NCBI GenBank assembly: GCA_019236085.1 | Contig: JAFAJR010000082.1 | Span: forward strand, 1-7,234 | Length of the DNA: 7,234 nucleotides | Source of the DNA: Candidatus Dormiibacterota bacterium | GTDB taxonomy: Bacteria > Chloroflexota > Dormibacteria > Aeolococcales > Aeolococcaceae | Reading direction: 5' to 3' | Shown: positions 1 to 5,174 of the stretch, piece after piece | Layout: each line of letters opens with the position of its first letter | How positions within the stretch are numbered: position 1 is the stretch's first letter | Made by a program: the position numbers and the translations under genes | Notes under the pieces: model-generated | Told to the model about the DNA's origin: nothing | Seen by the model: only the letters and a program-made list of their open reading frames with translations | The model's database searches: none

Positions 1-42
1 GTTGCCGCCGACGGCCGTTTGACTGCTTGGAGCTGAGGCTAA

Positions 43-489
43 TCAGCGCCCGCCAGCCGCGGCTTCTCCGAAACTGCTCGATTGCACGCGAGGGTTCAGA
101 GGTCGCGCGGTTGCCATGACGAAGCAATTCGGCACGACCATCGGCCCGTGCCCGTTGCGATAGTCAGTTGGCGTCTCGCCGACGATGTCGCGAAATGTAC
201 GGCTGAAGGTGCCGAGACTCGTGAAGCCGACATCGAAACACACGTCGGTGACGCTGCGATCGGTCTCCCGCAGCAGGAACATCGAACGTTCGACGCGCCG
301 GCGCTGCAGATAGTGGTGCGGTGTCTCACCGAATGTTGCGCGAAAGCAGCGGATGAAGTGCGCAGGCGAAACGGATGCCACCTGCGCCAACGCAGCAACA
401 TCCAGTGGCGCGGCGAACGACCTGTCCATCGCGTCGCGTGCCCGCAGCAACCTGCGGTTGAAGTCCTCGGTGGCCCGGCTCACGGCCAC
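43..489 (-). CDS. AraC-type HTH transcriptional regulator (DNA-binding domain only)
   Basis: 148-aa protein made almost entirely of the AraC/XylS double helix-turn-helix domain. The first HTH spans about residues 29-50 (AALAQVASVSPAHFIRCF) and the second about 78-100, ending in the family signature GFTSLGTFSRTFRDIVGETP (88-107) and DYR (109-111). No N-terminal effector-binding domain is present, so it is about half the length of a classical AraC protein. A 37-residue tail containing CFVMATARPLNP and SSFGEA follows the HTH. It is expected to bind DNA as a regulator; the ligand, if any, is unknown. The ORF opens with GTG at 489, with a second GTG at 483. Neither has a Shine-Dalgarno site. The start lies 9 nt after the stop of the 51-aa gene upstream, which suggests translational coupling. 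From memory, such HTH-only regulators are often paired with a glyoxalase/VOC-type gene. Any such partner would lie left of the window. Confidence 0.9.
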   Translation of the reverse strand: MAVSRATEDFNRRLLRARDAMDRSFAAPLDVAALAQVASVSPAHFIRCFRATFGETPHHYLQRRRVERSMFLLRETDRSVTDVCFDVGFTSLGTFSRTFRDIVGETPTDYRNGHGPMVVPNCFVMATARPLNPRVQSSSFGEAAAGGR

Positions 490-498
490 CGCAGGGTA

Positions 499-654
499 CT
501 AGCGGGACTTGGTCTCGCCGGCCTCGCGCCGCTGCTTGTTCACAGTGCGGGCCGCGACCTCGTCCGCGCGTCCCTTGTAGCGGCCGGACTTCTGGGCCTC
601 TTTCTTGATGTGCTCGTACTGTCGCTCACGCTTCGGGCTGGCTCCGGCGGGCAT
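499..654 (-). CDS. 51-aa basic small protein, resembling proteins annotated 'plasmid stabilization protein'
   Basis: A 51-residue ORF starting with ATG at 652-654, with a strong AGGAGG site at 662-667, 7 nt upstream, and ending with TAG at 499-501. The protein is rich in Lys, Arg, Glu and Gln and has no hydrophobic segment. It begins MPAGASPKRERQYEHIKKEA, and its second half contains DEVAARTVNKQRREAGE (31-47). The SPKRERQYEHIK and AARTVNK pattern resembles a widespread small-protein group often labelled plasmid stabilization protein. That label is from memory and has no proven function behind it. The composition suggests a soluble helical protein that may bind nucleic acid (inference). It lies between the DUF6582 gene (53-nt gap) and the AraC gene (9 nt after its stop, same reading frame), all on one strand. 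Confidence 0.8.
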   Translation of the reverse strand: MPAGASPKRERQYEHIKKEAQKSGRYKGRADEVAARTVNKQRREAGETKSR

Positions 655-707
655 CACGAATCCTCCTGCTTAGCTTTTTGATATCAGCTTACATGAGTGG
701 TGCATTA
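655..707 (-). promoter_or_regulatory. AT-rich intergenic region upstream of the 51-aa gene
   Basis: A 53-bp gap that is clearly more AT-rich than its surroundings. It holds the AGGAGG ribosome-binding site (662-667), a T5 run on the plus strand, and the 8-bp palindrome TGATATCA at 679-686. Copies of AGCT at 672-675 and 686-689 flank the segment. This is the likely place for a promoter and/or operator serving the 51-aa and AraC genes. I could not find a convincing -35/-10 pair, so the call rests on composition and position. Confidence 0.35.
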
Positions 708-938
708 TCAGGAGCGGTGTTTGCCGCCCTTGAACAGCTCGCGCCAGCTGCGCTCCGACACCTCGACATCGAACTTGTCAGCCGCTGCGAGGATGCGCTT
801 CCACGCCCGGTCGCGCTCGGCGTCGGTGACGTCCTCGACTTGGTCGAACCGCGCGATGGCGTTGCGCACATGAGCCGCGTCGTTGATCGGTTCCTTGCGC
901 TGCTCGGGAAAGGCGAACGTCTGACTCTCTCTGGCCAT
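708..938 (-). CDS. DUF6582 family protein (76 aa)
   Basis: A 76-residue soluble protein starting at ATG 936-938, with GGAGGA at 947-952, 8 nt upstream. It begins MARESQTFAFPEQRKEPIND and continues with HVRNAIARFDQVEDV, ERDRAWKRILAAADKFDVEV and a final SWRELFKGG. The layout (a short extended FPEQRKEPIND segment, then HVR-x-A-x-ARF, then a helix with RAWKRI-x-AA) matches what I recall of DUF6582, a small domain found alone or in phage-like proteins. No function is established for it, and I see no catalytic residues or membrane segment. The gene ends in tandem in-frame stops, TGA (708-710) then TAA (705-707). It lies between the channel-like gene (83-nt gap) and the 51-aa gene on the same strand. 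The family name is moderately sure; the coding call is strong. Confidence 0.85.
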   Translation of the reverse strand: MARESQTFAFPEQRKEPINDAAHVRNAIARFDQVEDVTDAERDRAWKRILAAADKFDVEVSERSWRELFKGGKHRS

Positions 939-1021
939 TGTTCACGTCCTCCATGCGTGTCAGTGGACGGCCTTCCATGACCATGCTACGAGCCTGTACC
1001 GCAGCCCTCCAGGCGCGCCGC
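939..1021 (-). promoter_or_regulatory. Candidate promoter and leader of the DUF6582 gene
   Basis: An 83-nt gap between the channel-like gene's stop and the DUF6582 start. On the minus strand TAGCAT (983-988) resembles a -10 element, with a weak CTGGAG about 18 nt further upstream. Transcription would then begin near 976 and give a leader of about 38 nt that contains the GGAGGA site. The -35 match is poor, so the promoter is tentative. The ribosome-binding site is clear. Confidence 0.3.
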
Positions 1022-1035
1022 CTATGCGGCGCGTC
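1012..1035 (-). terminator. GC-rich hairpin spanning the channel gene's stop codon
   Basis: Perfect 8-bp inverted repeat: CGCGCCGC at 1014-1021 pairs with GCGGCGCG at 1026-1033, with a 4-nt loop (1022-1025). The loop holds the TAG stop of the channel-like gene. A G/T pair (1013/1034) and a G/C pair (1012/1035) extend the stem. There is no U-tract, so this is not a textbook intrinsic terminator. It may act as a 3'-end stabiliser or a Rho-linked or U-less terminator (inference). Confidence 0.4.
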
Positions 1036-2119
1036 GTCTGGTGCGCTGACCGCGGTCGCGGTGCGGCAGGTAGGAGCGATCGCCAATCCATGGCGCCGGC
1101 GGCACCACCAGGTTGCGCGCCACCTGGTTGAGGAGCGATCCGTAGGCGCTGCGCAGGCGGCGGAACTCCTCCCAACCGTGCTCGACATCACGCAGGGTGT
1201 ATCCCACGCGTTCAAGCCGCTCGCACGCTTCGAGGAACTCGTGCCGCTCGATGAAGGTCTCGCCGCTCTGCGGAATACCTAGGTACTGGCGCATGTCCTG
1301 CACCAGGTGGTCGCCGACCTTGTACATGAGCCGCGCTGGCCCCAGCGGGCCGTCCTCCACAACACTCAGCACGAGCGTTGCCGCATCCATGACAGCGCCG
1401 AAGGAGTTGGTCCAGCTCTCGTTGTCGTGGCTGGAACGGAAATAGAAGAGGAGGGGATAGGCGAGGTGGCTCTCCAGCACGTCAGCCGACCAGTCGCGCC
1501 AGGTGACGAAGGTTGTCACCAGCTGGTCTGGCATGTGGTGCTTGGCGCACGTCTCCAGCAGCTGCACGCCTGACGGCGGGGCGCCGGCGAGCGCGTCGAG
1601 TGCCACGACTGCCGTTTCTCTGCGCTGGAAGGCGTTGAACAACGAGAAGAGCAGGCTGATAACCAGCGCGAACAACCCGAACCCGTTCGCCGCCTCCAGG
1701 CTGGTGAGCAGCGGCACGACCGTGCCAGTGACTGTGGTGCTGCCGTTCTGGAAGGCGAGGAACCGCCCCGCCGAGAAGAAGAGCGCGCCACCGAACGAGC
1801 CGGGGTGGGGGACGAGCCCACCATCGAGGCCGTCGTACAGCAGCGCGTACGCCGCGATGCTGGCGAAGGCCCAGAGCACAAGCAGCACGGCGACCATCAG
1901 GGGTGCGTAGACCGCAAGCGCAGACTCCCGCCGCCGCAGCGAGCGCAGCCGGTTGACTGCGGTCCTCCAGATCCGCCAGCCGTACCGGATAGCCAACGGC
2001 CCGAGGCGAATGCGGCCCACCGAGGGCCGTGGCAGCACGATGGACTGGAAGACGTCGTACAGCGTGACGAGGAGCACCAGCGCCCCCAGGACGATCTCGA
2101 GGTCGCTCAGCACTGCCAT
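1022..2119 (-). CDS. Potassium-channel-like (Ion_trans_2-type) membrane protein with non-canonical pore filter
   Basis: A 365-aa membrane protein. Predicted hydrophobic segments are at about residues 8-29, 72-94 and 136-162, with a re-entrant pore-like stretch at 107-126 before the last one. A cytoplasmic domain of about 200 residues follows, with FQRRE (164-168), ESHLAYPLLFYFRSSHDNES (216-235) and W236. The LFFS-pore-E-x-x-x-GFG-FAL-LF-AF-RRE layout and the SHLAYP/SxHDNxSW cytoplasmic motif match a bacterial two-TM K+-channel-like group that I recall with a TLGxGD filter. Here the equivalent stretch reads SAGRFLAFQNGS (116-127), with no TxGYG or GxGD, so K+ selectivity is doubtful. I prefer ATG at 2117-2119, directly before the first hydrophobic segment. 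The ORF can extend to a TTG at 2185, but that would overlap the divergent gene and adds no membrane-protein-like sequence. It is divergent from the flippase-like gene. Confidence 0.85.
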   Translation of the reverse strand: MAVLSDLEIVLGALVLLVTLYDVFQSIVLPRPSVGRIRLGPLAIRYGWRIWRTAVNRLRSLRRRESALAVYAPLMVAVLLVLWAFASIAAYALLYDGLDGGLVPHPGSFGGALFFSAGRFLAFQNGSTTVTGTVVPLLTSLEAANGFGLFALVISLLFSLFNAFQRRETAVVALDALAGAPPSGVQLLETCAKHHMPDQLVTTFVTWRDWSADVLESHLAYPLLFYFRSSHDNESWTNSFGAVMDAATLVLSVVEDGPLGPARLMYKVGDHLVQDMRQYLGIPQSGETFIERHEFLEACERLERVGYTLRDVEHGWEEFRRLRSAYGSLLNQVARNLVVPPAPWIGDRSYLPHRDRGQRTRRRAA

Positions 2120-2175
2120 GCGCCCCGACTCTTGCAGGTCGCGGTGCTCCCGGGCTGCTCTACTGTTGGCAGCGA
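2120..2175. promoter_or_regulatory. Divergent control region between channel-like and flippase-like genes
   Basis: A 56-bp region separating two divergent starts (ATG 2119 minus, ATG 2176 plus). It must hold or adjoin both promoters. TACTGT at 2161-2166 on the plus strand is a possible -10 for the flippase-like gene, which would give a very short leader. I found no well-spaced -35 and no strong ribosome-binding site for either gene. Confidence 0.3.
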
Positions 2176-3243
2176 ATGCAGGCAACCGCTGCGCCGCGCG
2201 GCCACGTCCGCCACAGCCGCTACCGGCGCACCTTCCGGGTCGGCCATCTTCGCGACCTTCATGTGCTTCGGTGGCTGGTGCCGTCGGCGCTTGGCATCGG
2301 TGCCGTCCTGGCGCTGGTGCTGGCGATCGACCCGGCGCATTTCGCGTCAGCGATCGCGCACCTGAACCTGCTGCTGCTGCCGGCGATCGTCGCTGTGTCG
2401 ATCGCCTACTACGTGATCCAGGGGATCCGCTGGCACTTCCTGCTGGTCGATGTCGGCATCCGCATGCGGCTGCGCGACGTCGTCCTGATCACGCTCGCAG
2501 GCCAGGCGACGTCGTTTCTGCCCCTGGGCGAACTGACCCGGGCCATCCTGGTCACGCAAGCGTCCGGCGGTGAGTTCGGCGCCGCCGTCGCGGCTGAAAC
2601 CGTCCAGGAGCTGCTGTACACAGTCATCCTCATAGCCTTCGCGGTTCCGGGCTTGCTCGCGGTGCCGCACGCGCTTGCCGGCATCGTGGTGATCCTTTTT
2701 GCGATCGCGGCGATCATCGTTGCCATGACCTGGTGCCGTATGTACCGCTACCTGCGGCTGCTGGTGAGCAAGACGCCGTTGCTGCGTCGCGTGCTGCATC
2801 CCCTCGACGAGCTGCACAACGACCTCGTGGTGCTGATGCGCAAACCGGGGACCATCACCTGGTCATGGCTCAGCGTCCTGCAGGCGGCCGCGATGGTCAC
2901 CACCCTGTGGCTGGTGGCGCAGGCGGTCGCCCCGGGCCATCTCGATTGGAAAAGCGCCGCGCTGGTATACGCCGTCTCCAATGTCGCTGGGCTGTTGAGC
3001 CTGATCCCTGCGGGCGTGGGCGCCTACGAGGGCAGCATCATCGGACTTTTGGTCGGGTTTGGCCTCAACCCGGGGGTTGCAGCCGCGATCGCCGTGCTGC
3101 AGCGCGTGCTCAACCAGGGAATCGCCACGGGGGTCGGCTTCGCCGCCTATGGAGTGGCCCGGCGGCGGCTGCATGTCGGCGGCTTGGGGACGCTCACGGT
3201 GCGGTCGGCAGGCCGCGGCACACCAGCAGACGCCGCGGCCTGA
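2176..3243 (+). CDS. Lysylphosphatidylglycerol synthase TM region / flippase-like integral membrane protein
   Basis: A 355-aa polytopic membrane protein of the LPG_synthase_TM (UPF0104/AglD/MprF membrane-half) family. After a basic 30-residue N-terminus come about seven to eight hydrophobic segments, at roughly 33-50, 64-82, 104-116, 142-162, 167-187, 233-251, 260-280 and 287-330. Family motifs are visible: a YYVIQGIRW-type segment (78-86), LGELTR (117-122, the usual GE-x-x-R motif), ETVQE in the middle, and LSLIPAGVGAYEGS (274-287), the equivalent of the family's PGGLGxxE signature. Members are thought to move lipid-linked or polyprenyl-linked molecules across the cytoplasmic membrane. There is no C-terminal aminoacyl-transferase domain, so it is not a full MprF. 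The start is the ATG at 2176 with only a weak Shine-Dalgarno site. It converges on the lipoprotein gene. Confidence 0.9.
   Translation: MQATAAPRGHVRHSRYRRTFRVGHLRDLHVLRWLVPSALGIGAVLALVLAIDPAHFASAIAHLNLLLLPAIVAVSIAYYVIQGIRWHFLLVDVGIRMRLRDVVLITLAGQATSFLPLGELTRAILVTQASGGEFGAAVAAETVQELLYTVILIAFAVPGLLAVPHALAGIVVILFAIAAIIVAMTWCRMYRYLRLLVSKTPLLRRVLHPLDELHNDLVVLMRKPGTITWSWLSVLQAAAMVTTLWLVAQAVAPGHLDWKSAALVYAVSNVAGLLSLIPAGVGAYEGSIIGLLVGFGLNPGVAAAIAVLQRVLNQGIATGVGFAAYGVARRRLHVGGLGTLTVRSAGRGTPADAAA
3209..3242. terminator. 11-bp perfect inverted repeat at a convergent gene junction
   Basis: CAGGCCGCGGC (3209-3219) pairs perfectly with GCCGCGGCCTG (3232-3242) around a 12-nt loop. The right arm includes the last coding codons and the TG of the flippase-like gene's TGA stop, and the lipoprotein's stop lies only 8 bp further on. 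Position and strength suggest a shared bidirectional transcription barrier or mRNA 3'-end structure. There is no T-tract on either side, so classical intrinsic termination is not supported. Confidence 0.45.
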
Positions 3244-3249
3244 TGCCGC

Positions 3250-3705
3250 TCAGGTGGGTGTCGCCGACGGGTTGATGTGGCAGGTGCTCTGCAGGTAGTT
3301 GTCCACCTGCGTGCTCGCCGACTGCACGTTGGGTGAGTTGAGCCCGTCGAAGGCATTCGCCATCTGGTCGAACGTCGAGGCGCTCTGTACCTGGGACGAT
3401 GCCTGGTCGAACGCGCTGCGCAGCGTGTGGAAGGACGATGCGATGGCACTCGGGGCGTTGGAATCCAGCGAGTCGAAGGCAGTGTCCGCCGATGCGATCA
3501 ATTGCTTGATGGAATCGACGCTCGGCGTCTGCGTGGTGTTCTGGAACTCCGAGCTGATCTGCGAAAACTGCGCGACGGTCTGAGCCGCCTGAGTGCAGAA
3601 GTCGCCGCTGTTGTTGTTGCCGCCGCTCGAGCCACCACATGCGGCGAGCGTCACGGCCGCCAGCGCGGCTGCGCCGGCAGCGCCCGCAATGGATCCAATC
3701 CTCAT
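3250..3705 (-). CDS. Secreted lipoprotein of unknown function
   Basis: A 151-aa protein with a classic lipoprotein signal peptide: MRIGSIAG, a hydrophobic Ala/Gly-rich core, then the lipobox LAAC (20-23) with Cys23 as the lipidation site. A Gly/Ser/Asn-rich linker (24-34) follows. The mature domain is Gln/Ser/Ala-rich and predicted helical, with one early cysteine (C37) and one late cysteine (C142) that could form a disulfide. This resembles small cell-envelope lipoproteins of Actinobacteria-like bacteria; I do not recognise a named family. The start is ATG 3703-3705 with GGGAGA (3711-3716) 5 nt upstream. The same frame stays open to 4032, but the signal peptide and Shine-Dalgarno site fix the shorter start. 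It is convergent with the flippase-like gene and divergent from the GNAT gene. Confidence 0.85.
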   Translation of the reverse strand: MRIGSIAGAAGAAALAAVTLAACGGSSGGNNNSGDFCTQAAQTVAQFSQISSEFQNTTQTPSVDSIKQLIASADTAFDSLDSNAPSAIASSFHTLRSAFDQASSQVQSASTFDQMANAFDGLNSPNVQSASTQVDNYLQSTCHINPSATPT

Positions 3706-3795
3706 CTGCGTCTCCCACCATGCTTCGCGGGTTCGTCCCGCGTTTGTCGCAGGCTGCGGTACCCGATCAACCCGGGTGTGGGAAGCTCCGTCACC
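3706..3795. promoter_or_regulatory. Divergent control region with three short palindromes (lipoprotein / GNAT)
   Basis: A 90-bp region between two divergent starts. It contains CGCGGG-ttcgt-CCCGCG (3726-3742), the palindrome ACCCGGGT (3770-3777) and GTCACC-gtgcg-GGTGAC (3790-3806, reaching into the GNAT start). On the minus strand TTGATC (3765-3770) followed 17 nt later by ACAAAC is a weak -35/-10 candidate for the lipoprotein. The first hairpin would then lie at or just after its transcription start. Roles as operators or leader hairpins are inferred. Confidence 0.4.
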
Positions 3796-4293
3796 GTGCG
3801 GGTGACACTTGCGGCGATGAACGAGAGCGACGCAGAGCTGCGAGTGCGATTGGAGACCGACCCTGTGGTCATGCGGTACCTCGGCGGGCCGCGAGAGGCT
3901 GACGACATCCGCCGCGTCCACGCATCGTCGATCGTGGAGGCGAAGCGCGGCGAGTGCTGGGCGTGCAAGGTGATGATCGACGAGAGTGACCAGCCCGCCG
4001 GCACCATCGCGCTGTTCCCGTCGACGCACCACGGCGAGCCGATTTACGAGGTGGGTTGGATCATCGACCCGGCGTGGCAGGGCCGCGGTGTCGTATCAAT
4101 AGCGCTGCAGACGCTGCTCGACCGCGCACGGCGTGCCAGGAGGTTCGACGTGCTCCACGCGTTTCCCGCGGTGGACAACATCGCGTCGAACCGGCTGTGC
4201 CGGAAGAGCGGGTTCGAGCTGATGGGCGACGAGCTGCTGCCCTGGGCTGGGCGCGAGCTGCACTGCAACCACTGGCAGCTGCAGCTCCGCTGA
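3796..4293 (+). CDS. GNAT family N-acetyltransferase
   Basis: About 165 aa, a normal length for a single GNAT domain that transfers an acetyl group from acetyl-CoA to an amine. The N-terminus shows VTLAAMNESDAELRVRLETD (3-22) and VVMRYLGG (24-31), typical of the RimJ/RimL-like branch. The core strand EVGWIIDPAWQGRG leads into the acetyl-CoA pyrophosphate loop QGRGVVS (95-101). The C-terminal signature DNIASNRLCRKSGF (127-140) is clear. The substrate cannot be told from sequence. Start choice: ATG at 3817 would remove the first beta strand (VTLAA), which aligns with the family, so I prefer GTG at 3796 with GGAAG (3781-3785) 10 nt upstream. The frame is open further upstream, but only antisense to the lipoprotein gene. 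It converges on the DUF5995 gene with an 8-bp gap. Confidence 0.87.
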   Translation: MRVTLAAMNESDAELRVRLETDPVVMRYLGGPREADDIRRVHASSIVEAKRGECWACKVMIDESDQPAGTIALFPSTHHGEPIYEVGWIIDPAWQGRGVVSIALQTLLDRARRARRFDVLHAFPAVDNIASNRLCRKSGFELMGDELLPWAGRELHCNHWQLQLR

Positions 4294-4301
4294 TCCCGGC
4301 C

Positions 4302-5093
4302 TCAGTGCTCCGCTGGGAAGGCGGGTAGCGCCGAGCCCCACGTCGGGGCTGGGATGCCGAGCAGGCAGCCGTCGTCGTGCCGGGCGGGAAAGCGACGATG
4401 GAGCTCGTCGCCGGCCAGTCCCAGCAGGTCGCCGGCGTGGTCCATGTCGCAGGCGATCAGGTGGGCGCGGCGCAGCGCGGTGCATTCGATCTCCTCGCAC
4501 ATTGCGGTCCACCACATGGCATTCGCGGTCGTCGCCAACTCATGTGCCAGCACCCAGGCGTCGTCGCACCATGCGGCGACGATGCGTTCTGCGCAGAAAC
4601 CGTATGCGGTGCCGCGACGGTCCGCCTCGAGCGCGCACGCCGCTGCTTCTGCGAGGAGTGTTCCCAGGACCTCGAGGTCGTGAGTCCGCCCCGCCGCCTG
4701 GCCTGGGGTCAACGGCCAATCCTCGCGCAGCGTCAGTGCGATCGCTTGCGGCAGGTCGTTGCTGAGATGCGCATTGAGGCCCAGCAGCAGCGCCGCGGCC
4801 GGCGCGCACTGCTGCGGGTCGGCGGCCGCGGCGTGGGCCACCCGCCAGGCGGGCGGTGTGACCCGGCTCAGGTCGTCGCTTTCGGGCACGACGGTGATGA
4901 AGTAGTGCTCCGCGAGGTGGGACACGACTCGCAGCATCCACAGCGGGTCGCGAAACCCGTCACGGCACACAGCATCGTGGACGCCGTCGGTGGCCAGCGC
5001 GTACAGCGTGAGGAACATCGCCCGCCGGTCGCGCCGCACCTCCCAGCGCTCGAGGGTGACAGCGACCCGGGCACGCAGCTCGTTCAGCGTCAT
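4302..5093 (-). CDS. DUF5995 family protein
   Basis: A 263-aa soluble, largely helical protein. The N-terminal part has FLTLYALATDGVHDAV (27-42) and FRDPLWMLRVVSHLAEHYF (47-65). The centre holds PPAWRVAHAAA (80-90) and the hallmark LLLGLNAHLSNDLP (102-115), with conserved His109, Asn112 and Asp113, as I recall for DUF5995. The His/Asn/Asp set suggests a metal or active site, but no function is established. The C-terminal half is rich in Ala, Cys, His and Trp. The chosen start is ATG 5091-5093. The ORF extends to a GTG at 5135, but those 14 residues look non-conserved and neither start has a good Shine-Dalgarno site. The His-cluster gene lies upstream on the same strand, with a 73-nt gap that carries operator-like repeats. 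Confidence 0.82.
   Translation of the reverse strand: MTLNELRARVAVTLERWEVRRDRRAMFLTLYALATDGVHDAVCRDGFRDPLWMLRVVSHLAEHYFITVVPESDDLSRVTPPAWRVAHAAAADPQQCAPAAALLLGLNAHLSNDLPQAIALTLREDWPLTPGQAAGRTHDLEVLGTLLAEAAACALEADRRGTAYGFCAERIVAAWCDDAWVLAHELATTANAMWWTAMCEEIECTALRRAHLIACDMDHAGDLLGLAGDELHRRFPARHDDGCLLGIPAPTWGSALPAFPAEH
4334..4350 (+). terminator. Short hairpin downstream of the GNAT gene
   Basis: AGCCCC (4334-4339), loop ACGTC, GGGGCT (4345-4350): a perfect 6-bp stem about 40 nt past the GNAT stop. It lies inside the 3' coding end of the opposing DUF5995 gene and lacks a U-tract. It could help end plus-strand transcripts or be chance in GC-rich coding DNA. Confidence 0.2.
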
Positions 5094-5146
5094 CTCGTCG
5101 CCGATCACCAGGTGACAATAGAACGCCCGTACCACCGGACGCCAGA

Positions 5147-5174
5147 GTCTGTTTGTTTACAAGCGTTTACAGAC
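5147..5174. promoter_or_regulatory. Operator-like repeat cluster upstream of the DUF5995 gene
   Basis: An AT-rich patch in GC-rich DNA. GTTTACA occurs at 5155-5161 and 5165-5171, exactly 10 bp (one helical turn) apart. Outer arms GTCTGT (5147-5152) and ACAGAC (5169-5174) are inverted, and TTGT-TT-ACAA (5153-5162) is nested inside. The 14-mer at 5158-5171 matches the LacI-family (cre-like) pattern TGWAANCGNTNWCA at all but two positions, with the right half-site CGTTTACA intact. The first minus-strand copy contains the TAA stop (5167-5169) of the His-cluster gene. A repressor site controlling the DUF5995 gene is plausible. No LacI-type gene is in the window. Confidence 0.35.

Noticed and set aside
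1..42. Possible start of a VOC/glyoxalase partner downstream of the AraC gene
   Set aside because: No ATG or GTG in a plausible frame within these 42 bases on the minus strand. Nothing can be supported inside the window.
82..681. 199-codon plus-strand ORF at the left end
   Set aside because: It runs antisense to the AraC and 51-aa genes, both of which have clear family or start signals. Its translation has no recognisable motif.
2120..2185. N-terminal extension of the channel-like gene to a TTG start
   Set aside because: It would overlap the divergent flippase-like start, uses a rare start and adds a hydrophilic stretch. ATG 2119 directly precedes the first membrane segment.
1805..2573. Two overlapping plus-strand ORFs (186 and 206 codons) across the channel/flippase junction
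   Set aside because: Arg/Pro/Gln-rich translations typical of off-frame GC-rich DNA. They overlap two well-supported membrane proteins.
3706..4032. Upstream extension of the lipoprotein frame (109 extra codons)
   Set aside because: The signal peptide with LAAC lipobox must be N-terminal, and GGGAGA lies just before ATG 3705. The extension is antisense to the GNAT gene.
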